DNA from: Burkholderiales bacterium
GTDB lineage: Bacteria; Pseudomonadota; Gammaproteobacteria; Burkholderiales; Burkholderiaceae_D
Assembly (NCBI GenBank): GCA_016200895.1
Contig: JACQDX010000058.1
Coordinates: 1 to 61,422, forward strand
Direction of reading: 5' to 3'
Length of the DNA: 61,422 nt
The notes below the pieces were generated by a model. The model was given only the letters and a program-made list of their open reading frames with translations. It did no database searches and was not told where the DNA came from. A program made the position numbers and the translations under genes. Position 1 is the first letter of the stretch, and every line of letters starts with the position of its first letter. Below, piece by piece: positions 16,558-24,624 of this stretch.

Positions 16558-17469
16558 ATGCAACTGACATGGCTGGAAGATTTTGTCGAACTGGCACGCA
16601 CGCGCAGCTTTTCGCGTGCGGCTGAAAACCGTTTTGTGACCCACCCTGCATTTGGGCGGCGCATACGTGCGCTGGAAGAATGGGTCGGTGCCAGCCTGGT
16701 AGAACGCCAGCAACCGGTGTCGCTTACCCCGGCAGGTTTGCTCTTTCTGGATGCCGCAGTCCACACGCTGGACGTGCTTAACGCCACCCGGGCGCAAGTG
16801 CAGGATACCGCTTACCGCCAGGATGATACGCTCAGGATAGCCACTGGCCGCACGCTGGCCAAAACTTTTTTTCCTGACTGGTACGAATCGTTGAACCGGC
16901 GCTATGGGCCGTTTTCTGCCTCTGTCACTACCAGCGGCGCGCAAGAGGCCATCAAGCATTTGTCTGCCGGTGATGTTGATTTGCTGGTCAGCTATTCCAG
17001 CCCGGCCACACGTCTGCTGCTGGACCCGCGACAATTTGAAAGCATGACGCTGGAACGTGAATTGCTGGTGCCGGTTTGTGCACCAGATGCACAGGGACGG
17101 CCCAAGTTCCGCATCTCTGTTTCAGGCAATTCTCCAACACCCTGGCTGGCGTATTCGACCTCGCTCACCTTGCGCGGCGTGCTAGCCAAACACCTGTCTG
17201 AATTGCCGCGCAAGCTTGCCTTGCAAACCGTGTTCCAGGCTGACTCCTATGAATCAATACTGGAAATGGCCAAGCGAGGTACCGGTCTTGCATGGTTGCC
17301 CCAGCGCCTGATACTGGACGACTGGAAGCAAGGCAATTTGATGATAGTTGGCGACGCCAGCATGCGTGTCAGTTTCGATATCTGCCTGTGCCGCCTGCGC
17401 AACAGCAACAACCCTATCGTAGATAAAATCTGGAATGGCCTGTTGGCGGACTCTGGCTTGCTTGCATAG
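16558..17469 (+). CDS. LysR-family transcriptional regulator
   Basis: The 303-residue protein has the LysR winged helix-turn-helix at the N-terminus (MQLTWLEDFVELARTRSFSRAAENRFVTHPAFGRRIRALEEWVGASLVER), here with HPAFGRRI where most members have QPAVSRQI. A periplasmic-binding-like effector domain covers about 90-300. It is followed by an orphan ABC binding protein in convergent orientation and preceded by the Cache/porin/AstE/MHS genes, any of which could be its target. The upstream GTCAC repeats at 16464-16505 are candidate binding sites. The effector is unknown. Confidence 0.92.
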   Translation: MQLTWLEDFVELARTRSFSRAAENRFVTHPAFGRRIRALEEWVGASLVERQQPVSLTPAGLLFLDAAVHTLDVLNATRAQVQDTAYRQDDTLRIATGRTLAKTFFPDWYESLNRRYGPFSASVTTSGAQEAIKHLSAGDVDLLVSYSSPATRLLLDPRQFESMTLERELLVPVCAPDAQGRPKFRISVSGNSPTPWLAYSTSLTLRGVLAKHLSELPRKLALQTVFQADSYESILEMAKRGTGLAWLPQRLILDDWKQGNLMIVGDASMRVSFDICLCRLRNSNNPIVDKIWNGLLADSGLLA

Positions 17470-17515
17470 GCGCGGCTACCGTCCCGCCTTGCATTGAATT
17501 GCACGGCGCAGCACT

Positions 17516-18673
17516 TCATTCAATAAAATGCCCGCCCGCACCGATCACGGTGACCGTCACAAAGCTGGATCCATTGTGCTTGCCAGCAGAGAAATTAATG
17601 GGGAAGTCACCACAATTCCAGTCGTGCATGGATTCCAGCGCTGCCAGCAAGGCTGGCCGAGTCAGTTTGTTGCCGGTGCGTTTCAGCGCTTCTACCATCA
17701 CCTTGGCAGCGATAAAACCTTCGAGGGCAATATGACTGGGTGTGGTCTTCAATGCTGCGGTGGTCGTGGTGTTCAGCGTGGCCTGGTATTCGCGTGCGAT
17801 CTGGGCCTTGCCATTGAATGGTGACGGCACCACCTGCGACAAGACCAGGCCACGGCTTTCTTCACCCAGCTCGGCAACCAGTTGATGCCCGGCGATCAGG
17901 CTGCGGGCAAAATACTGTATGGGTTTGACCAGCGCTGCCTTGTTGAATTGCTGGATAAACTGGACGGCATCTTTTCCAGACACGCCCAGCACCACGGCAT
18001 CGGGGCGCGCCTGCGCCAGCACGCCGAGGTTTTTGGAAAAATCCCCAGACTGCAAGGGGATTACCGTGCTCACCAGCGGCGTCAGTTGCAACGCCTGCAC
18101 CTTGCCTGCCAGTTCCTTTTCCAGTGCTGCGCCAGACTGGCTGTCATAGCGTATCAGAGCCACCCGCTTCAAACCCATGACAGAGAATTGCCTGATCAGG
18201 GTATCAAGTTCAGCAGAAAAACTGGCACGTGTCATGAACAGATAGGGGTTGACTTTCGCATACAGCTCATCATTGCCCGCATACGGTGCTACATACGGCA
18301 CCTGCGCCGTCGTGGCGATGGGCAAAGACACTTTGACCGTATTGGTAAACATATGCCCAAATAGCGCCAGCACACGGTGTTGCACTATCAGCTTGCGGGT
18401 ATTGTCTTCTGCCTGTTTCGCCACGTAGGCATCATCAAAGGTCAGCAGTTTGATAGCATGGCCATTGACACCACCCTGGCGGTTTATCTTGTCAAAATAC
18501 AGCAGCGCACCATCGCGGTAAGCCTTGCCCAGTTCACTGAAACTGCCGGTCAAAGGGGCTGACTGCCCCAGGATGATATCTGCTCCTGCCAGGTCATCAG
18601 CCAGTGCCTTGATATTCATCGTACATAATAGTGCTGAAAACAGTGCTGTAGCCAGTATGACTTTTTTGAGCAT
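17516..18673 (-). CDS. ABC-type branched-chain amino-acid-like substrate-binding protein (orphan)
   Basis: The 385-residue product from the ATG at 18673 has a signal peptide (MLKKVILATALFSALL...ALA-D) and a type-I periplasmic-binding fold: IILGQSAPLTGSFSELGKAYRDGALLYFDKINRQGGVNG is the LivK-type opening, followed by IKLLTFDDAYVAKQAEDNTRKLI and later VDVLF-like strands. It lacks the lipobox, so it is a soluble periplasmic protein. Earlier in-frame ATGs up to 18703 would add polar residues before the signal peptide. No permease or ATPase gene is nearby, so it is an orphan that may feed a remote transporter or act as a sensor. Confidence 0.88.
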   Translation of the reverse strand: MLKKVILATALFSALLCTMNIKALADDLAGADIILGQSAPLTGSFSELGKAYRDGALLYFDKINRQGGVNGHAIKLLTFDDAYVAKQAEDNTRKLIVQHRVLALFGHMFTNTVKVSLPIATTAQVPYVAPYAGNDELYAKVNPYLFMTRASFSAELDTLIRQFSVMGLKRVALIRYDSQSGAALEKELAGKVQALQLTPLVSTVIPLQSGDFSKNLGVLAQARPDAVVLGVSGKDAVQFIQQFNKAALVKPIQYFARSLIAGHQLVAELGEESRGLVLSQVVPSPFNGKAQIAREYQATLNTTTTAALKTTPSHIALEGFIAAKVMVEALKRTGNKLTRPALLAALESMHDWNCGDFPINFSAGKHNGSSFVTVTVIGAGGHFIE

Positions 18674-18988
18674 GAATCTTGGACGCACCATGAACTCCAT
18701 CAAATGTGACGGCGCGACCAGGTCAGAGGTGAGACCCTGATTTCAACGCACCATGCCTGGAAATGAAAGTAGGATTCGCTGCACATTGTGTCAGCGAATT
18801 CTTTACTTGCCAGATCATTACTGCTCCTGGCTAATGGAAAGTATATGAGCCGGGCCAGGCATGCGAATGCTGATTCAGCACATACTCTTGCTGATTAGGG
18901 ATGGTAGTAGAAAGTTGCAGTCACAAAGAAATATCGGCTGGCGCTGACATTGCAGTAAATATGAGCTTGATTGAAGTCTTGAACCTGC
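18674..18988. other. Intergenic region, nothing recognised
   Basis: About 315 bp between two minus-strand genes. It presumably contains the promoter of the binding-protein gene; I see no gene, hairpin or repeat worth naming. Confidence 0.4.
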
Positions 18989-19711
18989 TCAGATTTTCCA
19001 GACACTTTCCAGCATCGCATAACCATGCGCATCATATTGTTTTAGCTCGGCATTTTGATAGGGGTAGAAATCATTTTCCCCAAAATAGGCTTCGCTGAGT
19101 TCTGCAAAATATTCGCGGTGGTTGCTGAGTGCATAGGCTTCTTGCAGCACGGGCTTATGGTCACGCGTGACCTGACGGTATAGTCCGGTGGCTTTGGCGT
19201 TTTCATAGGCGCGCAGGATGGCTGCATCGAGTTCTGGATGTTGAAAATGGTAGGCATGTGCCATTTCATGCAATAGCCCATAAGGCTGGCTGCGCACCAG
19301 GATAGTAAATTCTTTCCAGTTGCAGATTTCTATATTGCCAGCAAACTCGACTGGGTAAGCATGCTCCTGCAGCCATAGTGCGGAAGGATGATGTTGCGCA
19401 CCGAAGGCGCGGTAAGTGCCGCTGGACACATAAATGCTGACGCTACGCAAACTGCGTTGTGCATGGGCTGGCAATTTCTTGAGTTTGTTCAGTTGATCAG
19501 TCAGCGCGCTGATGAAGGCAGCCCTGGATGCCGCATCTGCCGTCTGCAAACCCTGGTCGTACATTAAAGTCCAGCCATCGATCTGCGTTTTTTGGTAAGT
19601 GCTGGCGGCATCGATTTGGGGCGACGCCAGCAAGAGTAATGCAGGACTAAACAGCAGCGCACGGCGGCGGCTGCTGAGACTGTTAATGTTTTTGGAAATA
19701 GCAGATGGCAT
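18989..19711 (-). CDS. Exported zinc metallopeptidase resembling the anthrax lethal-factor/Pro-Pro endopeptidase fold
   Basis: The 240-residue protein has an Arg-rich N-terminus and a hydrophobic signal segment (RRRALLFSPALLLLASPQIDA). The zinc motif H-E-M-A-H at 148-152 is followed by a downstream Glu (E204) in NHREYFAELSEAYF, the spacing and context used by lethal-factor-like (M34-type) and related gluzincins. The central part, SIYVSSGTYRAFGAQHHPSALWLQEHAYPVEFAGNIEICNW, resembles the ATLF-like domain preceding the helix. Bacterial relatives are secreted peptidases of mostly unknown substrate. Monocistronic. The family call is moderately sure; the metallopeptidase call is firm. Confidence 0.78.
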   Translation of the reverse strand: MPSAISKNINSLSSRRRALLFSPALLLLASPQIDAASTYQKTQIDGWTLMYDQGLQTADAASRAAFISALTDQLNKLKKLPAHAQRSLRSVSIYVSSGTYRAFGAQHHPSALWLQEHAYPVEFAGNIEICNWKEFTILVRSQPYGLLHEMAHAYHFQHPELDAAILRAYENAKATGLYRQVTRDHKPVLQEAYALSNHREYFAELSEAYFGENDFYPYQNAELKQYDAHGYAMLESVWKI

Positions 19712-19813
19712 GAGATTGATAGGCTGATTTTGTCAGCAGAATTAGAGCATGCCAAGCTGCCATGGCGCAATAGTCTGCGCCATTGATCTCATGCAGTAGC
19801 TGCCATCAGCAGA

Positions 19814-20197
19814 TTAACGGCGATGCGGTGCCCAGTGCCCTTCCCTGAAATGCCAGGAATGGCCAACCTGCTCCCAATGATGTCCAACCCAGACATGACC
19901 AACACGTGGTGCCGACCAGTAACCCCGGTGCCAGACATGACGGCCACCTTCCCAGAACCAGGCGCCACCTATCCAGACATAATCAGGATTGGGTGCTACA
20001 CCGATCACTTCAGCATAAGGCGCAGGCGGTGCTGTTTCTACCATGACAACACCAGGGGCATAAGCAGGTTGCGTATAAACTGGCTGCGTATACACCGGCT
20101 GGGGTTGCGCATGATAATAAGGGCGTGGTGCAACCACGCAGCCAGTCATGACGGCCGCAGCAGCAATCGCCGTCAGGCCAAGTGCGATTCTTTTCAT
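19814..20197 (-). CDS. YXWGXW-repeat outer-membrane lipoprotein
   Basis: From the ATG at 20197 (GGAGAA upstream), the 127-residue product has a lipoprotein signal with Cys20 in VMTGC. It then has a Pro/Tyr/Gln-rich linker with repeated QPVYT and a Trp-rich part: YVWIGGAWFWEGG, HVWHRGYW and HVWVGHHW. This pattern defines the YXWGXW repeat family found widely in Proteobacteria. Function is unknown; envelope location is clear. The frame continues upstream for 80 codons, but those residues do not resemble a protein N-terminus. Monocistronic. Confidence 0.88.
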   Translation of the reverse strand: MKRIALGLTAIAAAAVMTGCVVAPRPYYHAQPQPVYTQPVYTQPAYAPGVVMVETAPPAPYAEVIGVAPNPDYVWIGGAWFWEGGRHVWHRGYWSAPRVGHVWVGHHWEQVGHSWHFREGHWAPHRR

Positions 20198-20484
20198 ATT
20201 GTTCTCCAGATCAATTCCGCACCATGTGGCGGACAAGCACAGTGCATGCTTGTTATGTAGTGACATTAACGACCCACTTAAAGACCCTGTTGACCGGGTT
20301 TTGTAATGATTTGTAGCAGACAATTGCAAGCTGGCAGCACTGGTAAGGAAATGAAACAGGACTGCTGGCTGCGCACAAGCAACAATGCCGTGATAGCAAT
20401 GAAAATATCTTGCCGGACATGATTTTGTATTGCACACTTTGTAACTCGCCCTGCGTCATTTAATCATTAAAAACTGGAGATACC

Positions 20485-20946
20485 ATGCGCATCAACAAAA
20501 CTTCTGCCATTGCCGCCGCTTTTTTTGCTGGCCTGGTTGCTTCGCCCCTGATACAACATGCCGTCAGCGATGCCCGAGCCGATGCACCTGCCCTGTCTGC
20601 CACCATCATTGATTTACTGGCCATCAAACATGACGACTTGCCCAAGACCGGCAATATCGACTTGAATGCACGTTCCCTGGTCATTACCGACCATGCCACC
20701 GTCGGCATACAGTCAGGCAATGTCGCCAAACACATGCACCCGCAAACCGATGAAATCCAGTACATCATCGAAGGCAGCGGCAGCATGTGGCTGGGTACAG
20801 AGCGCAAAGACTTCAAACCCGGCAGCCTGATCATCATCCCCAAAGGCACAGCCCATGCTGGCAGCATCGTCAGCAATGGCCCGGTAAAAGCCATCGCCAT
20901 CAAGATACCGCCACAGGGCAAGACAGATACAGTGTTTGTGGATTGA
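20485..20946 (+). CDS. Exported cupin-domain protein
   Basis: The 153-residue product has a signal-like N-terminus (INKTSAIAAAFFAGLVASPLIQHAV) and one cupin barrel. Motif 1 is G-N-V-A-K-H-M-H-P-Q-T-D-E-I-Q-Y-I-I-E-G (H-x-H-x5-E) and motif 2 is PGSLIIIPKGTAHAGSI, so the metal ligands His, His, Glu and a later His are present. A single small cupin in the periplasm could be a dioxygenase, isomerase or binding protein; nothing in the neighbourhood decides. ACTGGAGA precedes the start. Confidence 0.87.
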   Translation: MRINKTSAIAAAFFAGLVASPLIQHAVSDARADAPALSATIIDLLAIKHDDLPKTGNIDLNARSLVITDHATVGIQSGNVAKHMHPQTDEIQYIIEGSGSMWLGTERKDFKPGSLIIIPKGTAHAGSIVSNGPVKAIAIKIPPQGKTDTVFVD

Positions 20947-21007
20947 TGTTTGCAGGCAGGAGAGCACCCTACTGGCTACCCTGCCCATTGCCATCTAAAA
21001 GGAAAAA

Positions 21008-21538
21008 ATGTCTACCGGTTTTACATGCGCCACATGCGGTGCCTTCCATGAAGGCCATCCCCTATGTTATGGGCCATCTGCCCCGGAAATCTGGTACACC
21101 ATACCAGAGGCCGAACGTGAGTCACGCTGCGAGCTGTCATCCGACCAGTGCATCGTCGATGACAAATATTTTTTCGTCCTCGGTCGTGTCGAAATCCCCA
21201 TCATCGAGACCGGCGAAGAATTCGTCTGGCTGGCCTGGGTATCGCTAAGCGAAAAGAATTTTGAACGTACCTGTGAATTATGGGAAGCAGAAGGCCGCGA
21301 AACTGAAACACCCTGCTTTGCCTGGTTTTCATCCGCCCTGCCGTATGAAAAAACCACCCTGCATCTGGAAGCTATACTGCACACCAGGCCACTGGGTGAA
21401 CGGCCAGCGATAGAATTGCAGGAATGCGATCATCCTCTGTATTTGCAGCAAAGGGATGGCATGTCGCTAGCAGAGTTGCAGGCTCTGACTGAGAGATTGA
21501 TGCATGGTCAGGGAACAGGGAAAAATCGATATACGTAA
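21008..21538 (+). CDS. DUF2199-family protein
   Basis: The 176-residue cytosolic protein begins with a zinc-like F-T-C-A-T-C-G motif and continues with the family pattern: P-E-I-W-Y-T-I-P-E-A-E-R, C-I-V-D-D-K-Y-F-F-V-L-G-R-V-E-I-P-I, then E-F-V-W-L-A-W-V-S-L-S-E-K-N-F and P-C-F-A-W-F-S-S-A-L-P. This is DUF2199, a widespread family without known activity. AAAGGAAAAA precedes the ATG. It is about 60 bp after the cupin gene on the same strand and may share its transcript. Confidence 0.85.
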   Translation: MSTGFTCATCGAFHEGHPLCYGPSAPEIWYTIPEAERESRCELSSDQCIVDDKYFFVLGRVEIPIIETGEEFVWLAWVSLSEKNFERTCELWEAEGRETETPCFAWFSSALPYEKTTLHLEAILHTRPLGERPAIELQECDHPLYLQQRDGMSLAELQALTERLMHGQGTGKNRYT

Positions 21539-21632
21539 TATGGATACAAGCCAGGTAGTGACGATTAGATTCTATGCCTAACGTCAACGAGTAGTCGCCA
21601 CAAGCTTGGGGATATGAACGTCAAGCCAGACC

Positions 21633-22034
21633 TCACCTCTCAATTGCCACCCATTCAACGTAAATCTCTCCAGGCAAATAAGAAAAGCTGGCTTTGTAGT
21701 AAGCACGATTTGCAGGGTCCATCTTGAGCTGATCACCAATCATGGCCGTGATGGTTTCATGTCGCTCGCGCTCAGATGGCAGGGCCGGGTGGGTATCGAC
21801 TGCCACCTCACCGCGCTTGTATGCGGCCTCCGACCGCAGCCAAATTTGCCAATCTTCAAGAACCAGAGCAAGCAGATCCGGGCGTATAGGTGACAGGAAA
21901 AATTGATCGCCATACTCGTCAGAGCTATGGTCAAATTCTGCCTCATAGATATGAGCAACGCCGTTTAAGCCAGCAATGCCAAGGCGAGGCCCGTCATAGT
22001 AAGCATTCATAGTCAGTACGCGGTCAAGGTTCAT
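21633..22034 (-). CDS. Conserved hypothetical protein
   Basis: The 133-residue protein has no signal peptide. The N-terminus LDRVLTMNAYYDGPRLGIAGLNGVAHIYEAEFD reads like a family I have seen only as hypothetical (Y-D-G-P-R-x-G-I-A...H-x-Y). Later parts are DLLALVLEDWQIWLRSEAAYKRGEV and a beta-rich end, YYKASFSYLPGEIYVEWVAIE. Either the first Met or Met9 could start it. Function unknown. It is convergent with the DUF2199 gene. Confidence 0.65.
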   Translation of the reverse strand: MNLDRVLTMNAYYDGPRLGIAGLNGVAHIYEAEFDHSSDEYGDQFFLSPIRPDLLALVLEDWQIWLRSEAAYKRGEVAVDTHPALPSERERHETITAMIGDQLKMDPANRAYYKASFSYLPGEIYVEWVAIER

Positions 22035-22532
22035 GAAATTCTATGTATTTTCTTGTTTTTTTGTATTTTGTATTGCCAGCCTCCGGTAGTAGTTTGCGTG
22101 GATACTACTATTCCCGTCAAGCCACATCCTGATCAAGATCAAATGCGCATCCTCGCCACAGTACATACCAAGCGAGATGTATTTCAATATCTTGCATCAC
22201 AATTAGTGAGCTTGGCAAAGGGATAATCGTAGGGCGCAATATATTGCGCCGCATGTGCATGTCATCCACGGCACAAATATTTCCCCCTGAAACTTCAGGC
22301 ATCATGCGGCGCATTGCAATGCGCCTCACGTTGCGGCGATGGCTTGAACATGGGCCAATAGCTTCCCAATCATGAAATGACCTGGCTTGCTCACGTTGCA
22401 CCCAGTCCTTCAATTTTTTCTCACTAGACAGCAGAATCGTTGCATAATTGCTACCGCGCAATTGCTTGCTCACGTCAGCAAGATCAGCGAAAAATAAGTG
22501 AACCAAAAGTTCACGCAAAATACGGAGACCTT
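22035..22532. other. Intergenic region with paired 18-bp palindromes
   Basis: A minus-strand frame is open from 22518 to 22117, but it starts with TTG, has no ribosome-binding site and runs through two repeat palindromes, so I do not call it a gene. The palindromes at 22233 and 22308 are described separately. The right end holds the leader of the lipoprotein gene at 22533. Confidence 0.45.
22233..22325. repeat. Pair of 18-bp perfect palindromes in inverted arrangement
   Basis: GGCGCAATATATTGCGCC (22233-22250) followed by GCATG, and CATGC followed by GGCGCATTGCAATGCGCC (22308-22325). Each core is a perfect palindrome, and the two arms with their GCATG/CATGC extensions form a larger inverted repeat around about 57 bases. 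The same core occurs at 10345 and 10738. Confidence 0.75.
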
Positions 22533-23738
22533 ATGAATAAAAAAATCGCAAGCGTATTGGTAGTCAGTTTATTAGGAACGTTCTTGGGAGGTTGCGGTGG
22601 CGGCTCTGGTGGCAGCGACAGCAATGCACAAAACTCCACCAGTCAAAACCAGATCAGTACAAGTCTTGTGCCTGTGATATTGCCCGGACCGGTTCCAGCA
22701 GACTCTCCTCCTCCGCCAACCGGTGCCGCCTACGCGATGTCATTGGCGATTCCGCCACGCCACCAATGGAATGCCAATTACGGCTATTGTGGCGAAACAG
22801 CCTTCATCAGCGCCGGTTTGTATTACGGCCAGTATGTATCGCAATACACGGCACGCGCCGCCGCCACACCTGGCCTGAATCAAACCGACGTCAACAGCCA
22901 GTTACTCGTTTCAGTCAACGATTTGACGGCAGCAGCCAATATGCACCTGACAGCGGTTGAATGGAATGGGCAAGCAAACACCGTTACCACCAACCAGTAT
23001 CTGGCCTGGATCAAGGGCTACGTGCTGGCAGGTTATCCGGTGATCATGGGTGTCTATGTCAATCAGTACCAGCCTGGCAGCAGCCCTACGGCTGGTTTTT
23101 CCAGTTACGACCATATCGTGCCAGTCAATGGCATCGCCTCCAACCACCCTTTGGTACCGGGGCTTAACCAGACCTATTACGCCGACGACATTTTGCAGCT
23201 CAGCGACAACAGCGGCACCAACAATGTCAACTACCCCAATCAGTTTACTGCCCCGCCGATTGCGGCTGCCTATTTGTTCCAGTATGGCTTCGACAAGTTC
23301 CAGATGACACGTGTCCAGGCGAATGCCCCAACTGCGCCGCCATATTCGCTGGCCTTGCATACCACCAGCAACAATCAAAATTCAGCCGTCGCAATCACCG
23401 GTGTCATCGACCTGAACAAGGAAACTGTTCCGGTGCGTCTGGCAACTGACTTGAACTACGAAAACCCGGCAATGAGCAAAGGTTCGAATACCCCACCGGC
23501 AGCAGCGCCATTGACCCTGACCGCGACCGTCTACGGCTTGACCGCCGGGGTTAAATATAATGTGTATCAATATAATTCGCTGGCAGCGATCCCCAATTCC
23601 TCCTTCAACGCCAATGCCGCCGCAGCATCCCAAATTTCTACCTTCACCGCCACGGATTCCACCTATGTGCTGCCCCCGGTAAAAATCATGTCGAACCAGA
23701 CAGCAGCTTTCCGCGCTGTGCCTGCATCGGCGCGTTAA
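22533..23738 (+). CDS. Lipoprotein with a C39-like/papain-like cysteine peptidase domain
   Basis: The 401-residue product from the ATG at 22533 (GGAGA upstream) begins MNKKIASVLVVSLLGTFLGG-C21, a lipoprotein signal, followed by a Gly/Ser/Asn and Pro-rich linker. The domain then opens with HQWNANYGYCGETAFISAGLYYGQ: Gln78 and Cys86 fit the oxyanion Gln and nucleophile of papain-like C39 peptidases. A His follows in S-S-Y-D-H-I-V-P-V-N-G, and a candidate third residue in Y-Y-A-D-D-I-L-Q-L-S-D-N. The C-terminal 100 residues look like a beta-sandwich. It is anchored in the envelope. A transglutaminase-like or inactive relative is the main alternative. Monocistronic. Confidence 0.72.
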   Translation: MNKKIASVLVVSLLGTFLGGCGGGSGGSDSNAQNSTSQNQISTSLVPVILPGPVPADSPPPPTGAAYAMSLAIPPRHQWNANYGYCGETAFISAGLYYGQYVSQYTARAAATPGLNQTDVNSQLLVSVNDLTAAANMHLTAVEWNGQANTVTTNQYLAWIKGYVLAGYPVIMGVYVNQYQPGSSPTAGFSSYDHIVPVNGIASNHPLVPGLNQTYYADDILQLSDNSGTNNVNYPNQFTAPPIAAAYLFQYGFDKFQMTRVQANAPTAPPYSLALHTTSNNQNSAVAITGVIDLNKETVPVRLATDLNYENPAMSKGSNTPPAAAPLTLTATVYGLTAGVKYNVYQYNSLAAIPNSSFNANAAAASQISTFTATDSTYVLPPVKIMSNQTAAFRAVPASAR

Positions 23739-23937
23739 AGCAGGGTTTTGAAGTCGTGCATTAGTTAGCAATGCGTTGAAACGGGAAACGGCGTTGACAC
23801 ACATCCAGATGCTGTCACCAACAAATGCCCGTATCAATCAATTGCGCTGATGTGCGAACGCTATGTTTTTGCTATTAATGAAAAAAAATGCTTTTAAGGG
23901 CAAAAAAATACAGGAATAAATAACTATTATTATGACC

Positions 23938-23971
23938 TTAATAAAGCATATAATAATGCATCATTTATTAA
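23938..23971. promoter_or_regulatory. Autoregulatory palindrome over the toxin-antitoxin promoter
   Basis: TTAATAAA (23938-23945) is inverted as TTTATTAA (23964-23971), with inner GCAT/ATGC arms. A perfect TATAAT -10 box (23949-23954) sits in the middle. This is the usual arrangement for repression by the antitoxin or the toxin-antitoxin complex. Confidence 0.65.
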
Positions 23972-24016
23972 AACACTTAATACTTCAACATACCGACTCT
24001 GATACCGAAAACCTAT

Positions 24017-24271
24017 ATGACAATGACAAATGCAATCTATGCCAATGCTACAGTGAGCATTACCGAGCTTCGTCGCAACCCTGGGGCTGTAATTGAAGAA
24101 GCAGGTCTTGAGCCGGTAGCCATCCTTAACCATAACCGTGCGACCGCTTACCTGGTTCCTGCGGATGCTTTTGAAATCATGATGGAGAAGCTGGAAGATA
24201 TTGATCTGGCAGAACTGGTGAGAAAGCGTCGGCACGGTAAGACCGTGAAAGTTTCTTTGGATGACTTATGA
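24017..24271 (+). CDS. Antitoxin of a RelE-type system (Phd/YefM/StbD family)
   Basis: The 84-residue protein has the Phd/YefM fold at its N-terminus (VSITELRRNPGAVIEEAGLEPVAILNHNRATAYLVPADAFEIMMEKLED), which binds the operator as a dimer. A charged C-terminus (DLAELVRKRRHGKTVKVSLDDL) would wrap the toxin. A second Met two codons later could also start it. The gene overlaps the toxin gene by 11 bp. A palindrome covers the likely -10 box, consistent with autoregulation. Confidence 0.9.
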   Translation: MTMTNAIYANATVSITELRRNPGAVIEEAGLEPVAILNHNRATAYLVPADAFEIMMEKLEDIDLAELVRKRRHGKTVKVSLDDL

Positions 24272-24551
24272 ACTTGTATTTAATGAGGCTGCGCTCAAAG
24301 AATGGAAAAAGCTTGACCATACCATTCAAGCGCAATTTAAAAAACATTTAACCAAGCGACTGCAACAACCGCATGTCCCCGCTGCCAGACTCAGTGGCGC
24401 AGACATGAAAAACGCCTACAAGATCAAGCTACGCGACAGCGGTTACAGGCTGGTGTACGAAGTCAACGACAACACAATCACAGTATTGGTCCTAGCTGTT
24501 GGCAAGCGTGACAAAAGCCAGGCGTATGAGGCAGCAAGGCAAAGGAAGTAA
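24261..24551 (+). CDS. RelE/ParE-superfamily toxin (StbE-like)
   Basis: The 96-residue basic protein follows the RelE pattern: YELVFNEAALKEWKKLDHTIQAQFKKHLTKRLQ, then AARLSGADMKNAYKIKLRDSGYRLVYEV and NTITVLVLAVGKRDKSQAYEAARQR. The Lys and Arg of strands 2-4 (K-I-K-L-R, Y-R-L-V-Y) and the C-terminal R-D...Y are those used by ribosome-dependent mRNA interferases. It starts within the antitoxin gene and is followed at once by a strong terminator, so the pair is a closed bicistronic unit. Confidence 0.92.
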   Translation: MTYELVFNEAALKEWKKLDHTIQAQFKKHLTKRLQQPHVPAARLSGADMKNAYKIKLRDSGYRLVYEVNDNTITVLVLAVGKRDKSQAYEAARQRK

Positions 24552-24552
24552 A

Positions 24553-24590
24553 AAAAGCGGCATTGATGATAAGTCAATGCCGCTTTTGCT
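24553..24590 (+). terminator. Rho-independent terminator of the toxin-antitoxin operon
   Basis: AAAAGCGGCATTGA (24553-24566) pairs with TCAATGCCGCTTTT (24574-24587) over 14 bp, followed by GCTTT. It begins one base after the toxin stop codon. The upstream A-run also allows use from the other strand. Confidence 0.85.
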
Positions 24591-24624
24591 TTAAAGATTA
24601 CAATGGGGAAATATTAAACAAACT

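Noticed and set aside
22200..22340. CRISPR array
   Set aside because: Only two palindromic units of unequal sequence with one spacer-like interval; no regular direct repeats and no cas genes.
22117..22518. Open minus-strand frame of 133 codons
   Set aside because: TTG start without ribosome-binding site, runs through two repeat palindromes, and the translation has no protein-like pattern after about residue 55.
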